From contig PMSP01000373.1 in the NCBI GenBank assembly GCA_003168315.1, positions 1 through 8,208 of the forward strand: 8,208 bases of DNA, read 5' to 3'. The notes under the pieces were generated by a model. It saw only the letters and a program-made list of their open reading frames with translations, made no database searches and was not told the origin of the DNA. Position 1 is the first letter of the stretch; each line of letters starts with the position of its first letter. The translations under genes were made by a program, and so were the position numbers. Source of the DNA: Opitutaceae bacterium (lineage in GTDB: Bacteria; Verrucomicrobiota; Verrucomicrobiia; Opitutales; Opitutaceae). This document shows positions 1 to 5,456 of the stretch, one piece after another.

Positions 1-984
1 GGCCAGCCGCTCGCTCTGCCTGTTCCAAACCAGCGTGTCGATCGTGCCGTGGACGAGGAGCGTCGGCGGCGAGCCCGCGTTCACGAGGAGGATCCCGCTG
101 GCGCTGTCATAGGCCGGCCCCGCGGTCGCCGGGGTCCCGCCGAGGAAGCGCCGGAGGAGCTCGGGCGACTTGAGGGCGTCGTCCTCGCGACCCCACTTCC
201 AGGCAAAGTTCATGTCGGCGGGCGCGTAGAGCGCGATCACGCCGCGGACCGACGGGTCATGGAGGGCGTAGGCGCTGGCCTCCGCGATCTGTCCGCCCGC
301 CGAGCGGCCGAAGACGACGAGGCGCGCGGGATCGACGTTCCAGGCGGCCGCGTGCGCCTTCACGAAGCTGATCGCCGCGGCGACGTCCTCCCTCTGCGCG
401 GGCCAGGTCGCGCCGGGCGCGAGCCGGTAGGAGATGTCGGCGACGCAGTATCCGGCGCGCGCGAGCCAGTCGTTGAACGAGGCTATCTGGCCCCGGTCGC
501 CGTCATCCCAGCCGCCCCCGTGGATCACGACCACGCAGGGCGCCGGCGACCGCCCGATGGCGGGATAGAAATCGAGCTTGAGCGGCCCGGAGTAGGCCCA
601 CGTGCTCTTGGGCGCGGCCTGCTGCCAGCCGCTGAGGAGGCCGCCGAGCGTGAAGGGCTGCGCGGCAACCGCAGCCGGGCCAAACGCCTGTTCCAGTCTC
701 CCGGGAAGCCGGCGGCCGATGGCCCACGCCTGCACGCAGGGCTGCAGGAGGAGGACGACCGCCGCGGCAGCGGTGACGCTGGTCGCCACGTCGAGCGGCC
801 TGCGGGTGCCCGAATGGAACCAGGCCACGAGCCCGACGACCAGCGGGACGACCGCCAGCAGGTAGCCGAACTGCCCGGCGATGATCGTCAGCCTCCAGTC
901 GACGGAGTCGGGGATCTTGAACACCGTGAGGAGCCCGAGCGCCGCGAAGAGCGCCGCAACCGTCATGAATATCCAGCGTGTCAT
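1..984 (-). CDS. Membrane-anchored alpha/beta hydrolase (esterase-like), 3' end beyond the window
   Basis: I translated this frame directly from the minus strand. It is open for 328 codons from ATG at 984 to the left edge, with no stop. Residues 4-22, 35-56 and 68-85 are hydrophobic and look like three N-terminal membrane segments. The hydrolase domain starts near residue 135. It has the oxyanion-hole motif HGGGW (155-159), the nucleophile elbow GRSAGG with Ser228 (226-231), and HGTID (312-316), whose Asp316 is the likely acid. The catalytic His should lie just past the edge. HGGGW with GxSxG is typical of the hormone-sensitive-lipase/BD-FAE esterases, so carboxylester or short-peptide hydrolysis is likely, but the substrate is unknown. 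The ATG overlaps the bshA stop in an ATGA, so translation is probably coupled. No known bacillithiol step needs this enzyme, so it may simply share the operon. Confidence 0.87.
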   Translation of the reverse strand, partial: MTRWIFMTVAALFAALGLLTVFKIPDSVDWRLTIIAGQFGYLLAVVPLVVGLVAWFHSGTRRPLDVATSVTAAAAVVLLLQPCVQAWAIGRRLPGRLEQAFGPAAVAAQPFTLGGLLSGWQQAAPKSTWAYSGPLKLDFYPAIGRSPAPCVVVIHGGGWDDGDRGQIASFNDWLARAGYCVADISYRLAPGATWPAQREDVAAAISFVKAHAAAWNVDPARLVVFGRSAGGQIAEASAYALHDPSVRGVIALYAPADMNFAWKWGREDDALKSPELLRRFLGGTPATAGPAYDSASGILLVNAGSPPTLLVHGTIDTLVWNRQSERLA

Positions 985-2129
985 GCGGTTTCAGGGGCCG
1001 CGCAGACCCTTCGGTAGAGCTCCTCGTACTTCGTGACGATGACATCCGCCGAGAAGAGCGAGCGGGCGCGGCGGTGCGCCTCCCGGCCGAGCTCCTGCCG
1101 CCTTCCCGGGTCGGCGACCAGGGACTCGACGGCGCGGGCGATGGCATCGGCATCGCCGGGCGGCACAAGGAGGCCCGACCTGCCCGACTCCACCACCTCG
1201 GGAATGCCGCCGACGGCCGTGGCGACGCTCGGGCAGGAAAAGCACATGGCCTCGAGGATGCTGAGGCAGAAGCTTTCCATGTCGGACGTGAAGAGCCCGA
1301 GGTCGGCCGCCTGGAGGTAGTCCTCGATGTCCCCGACATTCTCCCGGACGACGACGCGGTCGGAGAGCCCGAGCCGGCGGACGCCGGGCGCGAAGGGCGA
1401 GAAGTCCGCCCCGGCGAGGATCACCAGCTTGAAGGACTGCGCGGGGCGGATGCGCGCCACGCTCTCAAGCAGGAGGTCGATCCGCTTGAGCGGCCGGAGG
1501 TTTGACGCGTGCAGGAGAAGCGCCTCCTTCCCCACCCCGAGCTCACGGCGCACCTCCTCGCGCGTCCGCCTGGCGGGCCGGGGCTCGAAGAAATTGTGGA
1601 TCACGTCGATCCTCCGGTCCACGGCCAGCAGTTCCCGCGTCTCCCTCTCGAGGAAGGCGGACACGGTCGTGACGGCGTCCGACTGGCGCAGCGCGTGGCG
1701 GATGGCGGGCCCGTACCCGGGATCGCGCCCGAGGAGCGTCGTGTCCGTCCCATGGAGCGTCGTGACGACCCTCGGCCGATGCGGGGGGGCGAGCATGGAC
1801 CGCGCGAGGATAGCCGCCGTCGCGTGCGGGACGGCGTAGTGGACATGGAGGACGTCGAGCGCGTGGTCGCGGCTCACCTCGGCCATCTTGACCGAGAGCG
1901 GCAGCGTGTAGTCGGGATACTTGAAGAGCCCGTAGTCGTTGATCACGACCGGGTGGTAGAAGAGCCGCGGCGCCCCGGCCGGAAGCCGGAAGGGGCGTTC
2001 GTAGCTTATGAAATGCGCCTCGTGCCCCCGGCGCGCGAGCTCCTCGCCGAGCGCCGAGGCGAGGATGCCGCTTCCCCCCACGGAGGGGTAGCAGGTTATG
2101 CCGATCCGAAGCGGGCGCGCGGATCCCAT
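981..2129 (-). CDS. bshA: BshA, N-acetyl-alpha-D-glucosaminyl L-malate synthase (GT4 glycosyltransferase)
   Basis: The protein has 382 residues, the usual BshA length. BshA is a cytoplasmic retaining GT4 enzyme that transfers GlcNAc from UDP-GlcNAc to L-malate, the first step of bacillithiol synthesis. The N-terminal nucleotide-fold loop ITCYPSVGGSG (11-21) is close to the BshA signature. HVHYAVPHA (95-103), TTLHGTD (123-129) and HASNLRPLKR (207-216) follow in the expected order. The donor-site region ESFCLSILEAM (285-295) and GGIPEVVESG (307-316) complete the fold. The family usually has ESFGL and MACGVP where this protein has ESFCL and MCFSCP, so Gly288 is a Cys and a CxxC is created (296-299). 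ATG at 2129 begins one base after the bshB1 stop and its end overlaps the next gene by ATGA. No Shine-Dalgarno sequence is visible, so coupling with bshB1 is likely. A different GT4 role is possible but unlikely given the neighbours. Confidence 0.93.
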   Translation of the reverse strand: MGSARPLRIGITCYPSVGGSGILASALGEELARRGHEAHFISYERPFRLPAGAPRLFYHPVVINDYGLFKYPDYTLPLSVKMAEVSRDHALDVLHVHYAVPHATAAILARSMLAPPHRPRVVTTLHGTDTTLLGRDPGYGPAIRHALRQSDAVTTVSAFLERETRELLAVDRRIDVIHNFFEPRPARRTREEVRRELGVGKEALLLHASNLRPLKRIDLLLESVARIRPAQSFKLVILAGADFSPFAPGVRRLGLSDRVVVRENVGDIEDYLQAADLGLFTSDMESFCLSILEAMCFSCPSVATAVGGIPEVVESGRSGLLVPPGDADAIARAVESLVADPGRRQELGREAHRRARSLFSADVIVTKYEELYRRVCAAPETA

Positions 2130-2130
2130 G

Positions 2131-2868
2131 TCAGAAACGGCTCGCCGACCGCGTGAGGGGCATGAGCGAGTCGAAGACCAGGGGATCGTTGGGGTAGAGC
2201 GCCTGGGCGTACTCGACGCCGGCCCGCAGGCCCTGGACCCGCGCGCGCGCCAGCTGGAGCTCGACGTAGTTGCGCGTGCTGAGCTGCGAGGCGTGCGCCT
2301 CCATCGCCGAGGTCCACGCCGAGACGACCTCCGGGTCGGAAATGTCCATGAGGACGGGAAGGACGCCGGCCGGCTCGGCCTCCTGCGAGACGACGAAGTA
2401 GAGGAGCGGCCCGATCGCGTGGGCCGGGGCCGCGCGCAGCTTCGCCAGCCCGCCGTAGCGGGCGAGCCTCGAGGCGTCCCGCACCAGCCGCCCGAGGCGC
2501 GGGTGGTCCGGATGCTGGTTCTCGACGAGGGTCGGCGCCAGGACGACGCCGGGGCGCACCCGCCGGATGATCGCCGCCAGCTTGATCGCGTGGGCCGCCT
2601 TGGGCTCGAGGCTCGCGTCGCCGTCCAGCTCCACGAATTCCAGGGAGGCGCCGAGGATCCCGGCGGCCTTCCTCGCCTCCGCCGTCCGCACCTCGGGGGT
2701 GCCGTGGGTCGAGGACTCGCCGCGCGAGCAGATGACGAAGTGCGCCTTGCGCCCGGCGCGGGTCTCCCGGGCGATGATGCCGCCGCATCCGAACTCTATG
2801 TCGTCCGGGTGGGCCCCGAAGGCCAGGAGCGGCGAGGAATCAAACGCCTGTTTCGCAGTACGCTTCAT
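2131..2868 (-). CDS. bshB1: BshB1, bacillithiol biosynthesis deacetylase (PIG-L/LmbE family)
   Basis: I place the start at ATG 2868, giving 245 residues; a further upstream extension to 2958 would add 30 residues from a frame that overlaps the previous gene and has no family match. BshB1 proteins are about 235-245 residues and begin shortly before the metal motif, which fits this start. The zinc motif AHPDD (19-23, ligands His20 and Asp23) is followed by HPDH (119-122, His122 the likely third ligand). LAFGAHPDD and the ENQHPDHPRLG region are typical of BshB1. The enzyme removes acetate from GlcNAc-malate to give GlcN-malate in the cytoplasm. No signal peptide is present. The start lies inside the end of the preceding BshC-like gene (29-base overlap) and the stop is one base before bshA, so the three are very likely made together. 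Confidence 0.92.
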   Translation of the reverse strand: MKRTAKQAFDSSPLLAFGAHPDDIEFGCGGIIARETRAGRKAHFVICSRGESSTHGTPEVRTAEARKAAGILGASLEFVELDGDASLEPKAAHAIKLAAIIRRVRPGVVLAPTLVENQHPDHPRLGRLVRDASRLARYGGLAKLRAAPAHAIGPLLYFVVSQEAEPAGVLPVLMDISDPEVVSAWTSAMEAHASQLSTRNYVELQLARARVQGLRAGVEYAQALYPNDPLVFDSLMPLTRSASRF

Positions 2869-3613
2869 CGGATCGGTCGATCGGGTCCCGGTTGACGAAC
2901 ACCACCCCCGGCGCGTCCTCGCGGCGCAGGTAGGCCTGCTCGCCCGCCCCGGCGACATAGTGCGTGCAGTTCAGGACGGACTGCATCCAGCGGAGCCTGG
3001 AATCGCGGGCGGGGCTGACTTGGGACTTGTCGAAGTGCATCTGGGGCAGCGTCACGAATGAATCCCCCCCCTCATGCAGTTGCAACGCGCCATCGACGAA
3101 TCGCGCGCGGACGGTTTCCCCCTCGAACGGCACGTCGACGAAGAAGTCGGCCACGTCGCAGGCCGCGCCCCGGAAGGCGGGATCGCCCGAGCGGACCACT
3201 CGAATCCCCTCGAGGAGGCCCATCCGCCCGTACATCTCCAGGCAGAAGTCGGCCACGGTGGGCGCCTCCACCCCCCTGAAGGCGTCCACCCATCGCGGGT
3301 CGACGAACGACGGGAGCTGCCGGGCCGTGTTGTCCCTCCATCCGGCCGGGATCCGCTTGGCGAAGAGCGGGGAGAACTTGCGCTGCAGCCTGTTCGCGAA
3401 GGCGAAGTTGAGCGTGTGCGGCTCGCCGGTCTTCCGGTTGCGCAGCGTCGTCTGCGTCTCCCTCGGGTCGTGGTCGCTGTCATGGCAGAAGAAGACGATC
3501 TCGCCGCCGAGCTCGGCCTGGAGGCGGCGGGCCGTGAACACCTTCGCCGCCAGGAAGCGGCGCGGGAAGAAGCCGCAGGGCTGCTGCCCGAAGCAGATGA
3601 GCGGCTTCGTCAT
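2840..3613 (-). CDS. Short BshC-like protein, candidate minimal bacillithiol synthase
   Basis: The protein has 257 residues, no signal peptide and no membrane segment. Three motifs recall BshC, the enzyme that adds cysteine to GlcN-malate. FGQQPCGFF (8-16) resembles the BshC TGQQ-G-L loop. HDSDHDPRET (44-53) resembles the EDHD segment that follows about 45 residues later in BshC. THYVAGAGEQAYL (217-229) resembles the BshC Y-V-GGPGE-x-AY segment. Canonical BshC is about 540 residues, with roughly 80 residues before GQQ and a C-terminal helical coiled coil after GGPGE. Both are missing here. The frame is intact and meets its neighbours cleanly, so it is not a fragment of a broken gene. It contains seven cysteines (7, 13, 43, 124, 152, 216, 253). 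It starts in an ATGA with the symporter stop. Homology is my reading of motifs; ligase activity is inferred from its place beside bshB1 and bshA. It could instead be a related protein with another role. Confidence 0.78.
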   Translation of the reverse strand: MTKPLICFGQQPCGFFPRRFLAAKVFTARRLQAELGGEIVFFCHDSDHDPRETQTTLRNRKTGEPHTLNFAFANRLQRKFSPLFAKRIPAGWRDNTARQLPSFVDPRWVDAFRGVEAPTVADFCLEMYGRMGLLEGIRVVRSGDPAFRGAACDVADFFVDVPFEGETVRARFVDGALQLHEGGDSFVTLPQMHFDKSQVSPARDSRLRWMQSVLNCTHYVAGAGEQAYLRREDAPGVVFVNRDPIDRSDEAYCETGV

Positions 3614-5325
3614 GCGGCGGCGGCGGCGGCCGGCCCCTTTCCGCCCGGGCCGATCACAGCCTGCAGGATGATGCTAAACGCCATGCAGGCCGCGCAGCCG
3701 ATGACGTTGTACCAGAGGTAGGAGATGGGGAGCGCGGAATAGAGCGCGAAGACGAGCGCCTGCGCGGCCAGCGCCCTCCAGAACACCGCCGTCCCCCCGA
3801 TCCGCCTGAGGAAGAAGGCGACGAGGAAGAGCCCGAGGACGACCCCGTAGAATATGGAGCCGAGGATGTTGACCGCCTGGATCAGGTTCTCGGCCAGGTT
3901 CGCGAACAGGGCGAAGGCGATCGCGACGAGCCCCCAGAGGGCCGTGAACCATTTCGAGGCGGCCACGTAGTGGGCGTCGGACGCCTCCCGTTTCACGATG
4001 TGCCGGTAGATGTCGACCGTTGTGGTCGATCCGAGCGCGTTCAGCTCGCCCGCCTTGGAGGACAATGCCGCGGCGAAGAAGGCCGTCACGAGGAGCCCGA
4101 TGAGCCCGTGGGGAAGGTGGTCCAGGATGAAGGTGATGAAGACGTAGTCGTCGTCGTTCGCCGTGGTCCTCGGGTTCGCCGCCCGAAGGACCTTCCCGGT
4201 CTCGGCCCGGGCCGCCTCGACCCTCTCGTGCGCGGCCGCGGCGGCCCCGCGGGCCGCCGACTCGGCGGCGGCGTTGCCCGCGTGCCGCGCCTCGAGCCAC
4301 GACCGGAGGTCCGTCCTCTCCGCAGCGTGGGCCTCGTTGAAATCCGCCTCCAGCGCGCGCAGCCGCCCGCCGGAGCCGTGCGCGGCCTGGTAGTCCCAGG
4401 CCGACCTGTTGAAGTAGACCGGAGGCCGCTCGAACTGGTAGAAGACGAAGATCAGGACCCCGAGGAGAAGGATGAAGAACTGCATCGGGATCTTGAACAC
4501 GGCGTTGAACATGAGGCCGAGCCGGCTCTCGCGGAGCGACGCGCCGCAGAGGTACCTCTGGACCTGCGACTGGTCGGTCCCGAAGTACGAGAGGGCGAGG
4601 AACAAGCCCCCCAGCATGCCGGTCCAGATCGTGTAGCGCCGGTCGGGGTTAAGGGAGAAGTCGACCGCGTTCACCCGGTGGAAGCCGCCCGCGAGCGCGA
4701 GGGAGTCGGTGAAGGTGAGGCCGGCGGGAAGCCGGGCCAAAAGGACAATGAACGCCGCGAGCATGCCGGCGAAGATCACGCCGATCTGGTACTTCTGCGT
4801 CAGGCTGACGGCGTCGCAGCCCCCGAGGACCGTGTAGAGGACGACCAGTAGGCCGCTGCAGACGATCGTGACGTCCAGCCGCCAGCCCATCACGGTCGAG
4901 AGGACGATGGCCGGGGCATAGATCGTTATCCCGGCGCCGAGGCCCCGCTGCACCAGGAAAAGCCCCGCCCCGAGGAGCCGCGTCTTCGGGTCGAACCTGT
5001 GGCCGAGGTATTCGTAGGCGGTGTACACCTTGAGCCGCCGGTAGATGGGAAGGAAGACCGCGGCGATGATGATGAGCGCGACCGGCGCGCCGAAGTAGTT
5101 CTGGACGAAGCCGAGCCCGCTCTCGTAGCCCTGTCCCGGCGTCGAGAGGAAGGTGATCGCGCTCGCCTGCGTCGCCATCACCGAGAGCCCGATCGTCAGC
5201 CATTTCGTCTCCCCCGACCCCTTGAGGTAGCTCCTCAGGTCGTGCCGGCCCCGCGTGCTCCAGATGGCGTAGGCCGCGATGCCCAGCAGGGAGCCGACCA
5301 GTATGAGGTAGTCGATCCAGTTCAC
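3610..5325 (-). CDS. Sodium:solute symporter (SSS family) with a large Ala/Glu-rich inserted loop
   Basis: I choose GTG at 5325, giving 571 residues that begin NWIDYLILVG, the usual first helix of this family. A GTG at 5364 would add 13 residues of Pro/Arg-rich sequence and overlap the preceding gene by 43 bases. About 13 hydrophobic segments are visible (roughly 4-22, 43-60, 76-94, 116-140, 150-167, 181-199, 233-250, 276-297, 399-421, 458-477, 484-505, 511-533, 536-556). The SSS-type motif YTVLGGCDAVSLTQKYQ (165-181) and QSQVQRYLCGAS (252-263) support the family. ELNALGSTTTVDIYRH (427-442) also matches it. Residues about 302-395 form an Ala/Glu/Arg-rich helical insert between two membrane segments, a feature I recall from Bacteroidetes homologs. 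It uses a sodium gradient to import a small solute, which cannot be predicted; the neighbours suggest an amino sugar or amino-acid derivative. The protein ends in six alanines. Confidence 0.93.
   Translation of the reverse strand: MNWIDYLILVGSLLGIAAYAIWSTRGRHDLRSYLKGSGETKWLTIGLSVMATQASAITFLSTPGQGYESGLGFVQNYFGAPVALIIIAAVFLPIYRRLKVYTAYEYLGHRFDPKTRLLGAGLFLVQRGLGAGITIYAPAIVLSTVMGWRLDVTIVCSGLLVVLYTVLGGCDAVSLTQKYQIGVIFAGMLAAFIVLLARLPAGLTFTDSLALAGGFHRVNAVDFSLNPDRRYTIWTGMLGGLFLALSYFGTDQSQVQRYLCGASLRESRLGLMFNAVFKIPMQFFILLLGVLIFVFYQFERPPVYFNRSAWDYQAAHGSGGRLRALEADFNEAHAAERTDLRSWLEARHAGNAAAESAARGAAAAAHERVEAARAETGKVLRAANPRTTANDDDYVFITFILDHLPHGLIGLLVTAFFAAALSSKAGELNALGSTTTVDIYRHIVKREASDAHYVAASKWFTALWGLVAIAFALFANLAENLIQAVNILGSIFYGVVLGLFLVAFFLRRIGGTAVFWRALAAQALVFALYSALPISYLWYNVIGCAACMAFSIILQAVIGPGGKGPAAAAAA
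3616..3630. repeat. Short GGC/GCC trinucleotide run at the symporter/BshC-like junction
   Basis: Five tandem GGC units on the plus strand (GCC on the coding strand) encode five of the six alanines at the end of the symporter. They lie directly before its stop and the ATGA that starts the BshC-like gene. Slippage by whole units would only change the alanine count. The run also occupies the place where a ribosome-binding site for the next gene would be, so that gene has none. Confidence 0.75.
5322..5325 (-). promoter_or_regulatory. GTGA stop-start overlap that fixes the symporter start
   Basis: On the minus strand the bases GTGA contain the symporter GTG (5325-5323) and the TGA stop of the 44-residue gene (5324-5322). 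No purine-rich Shine-Dalgarno sequence precedes it. The same geometry (ATGA or GTGA) is seen at four other junctions of this cluster, which is why I prefer this start to the GTG at 5364. Termination-reinitiation coupling is inferred. Confidence 0.7.
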
Positions 5326-5456
5326 GAGTAGAGGCGCGTGAGGGCGGTCAGGAGGACGATCCACGCCGCCATGATCCCGAGGACGACCCAGTAGACCCGG
5401 CCCCAGCTGCGAAGCCCCGGAAGCCCGGTTTCCTTGTCGTCCGGCGGCTCCTTCAT
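5322..5456 (-). CDS. 44-residue single-pass membrane protein, coupled to the symporter
   Basis: This small gene starts at ATG 5456, overlapping the stop of the large deacetylase in an ATGA, and ends at TGA 5322, which overlaps the symporter GTG in a GTGA. A longer reading back to 5615 in this frame would lie inside the deacetylase and is Arg/Pro-rich, so I reject it. The protein has a short charged head (KEPPDDKE, 2-9), then a Trp-containing stretch LRSWGRVYW (15-23) and one hydrophobic segment (about 23-41), ending RLYS. It is similar in style to the small membrane partners found beside some SSS transporters, such as DUF485 (YjcH) with ActP or YhdT with PanF, though it is shorter and I see no sequence match to either. 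A role in symporter stability or assembly is inferred from position only. Confidence 0.8.
   Translation of the reverse strand: MKEPPDDKETGLPGLRSWGRVYWVVLGIMAAWIVLLTALTRLYS

Noticed and set aside
49..1017. 322-codon plus-strand open frame
   Set aside because: It is antisense to the alpha/beta hydrolase, which has clear catalytic motifs. The plus-strand product is mostly Arg, Gly, Glu and Asp.
2869..2958. N-terminal extension of BshB1 to an upstream start
   Set aside because: The extra 30 residues are Arg/Pro/Thr-rich, lie within the BshC-like gene and have no counterpart in BshB proteins. The ATG at 2868 gives the family length.
2840..3613. BshC-like gene as a pseudogene or half of a split full-length bshC
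   Set aside because: The frame is uninterrupted, starts in an ATGA with the symporter and ends inside bshB1. No frame on either side encodes the missing N- or C-terminal parts of BshC.
3614..3630. GCC run as a phase-variation switch
   Set aside because: It is a trinucleotide repeat of only five units, so slippage cannot shift the frame and would just alter the terminal alanine count.
3970..4851. 293-codon plus-strand open frame
   Set aside because: It is antisense to the symporter and is a charge-rich shadow with no family features.
5326..5364. Upstream GTG start for the symporter
   Set aside because: It adds 13 Pro/Arg-rich residues and overlaps the small membrane gene by 43 bases. The GTGA overlap at 5322-5325 matches the other junctions and starts at the normal first helix.
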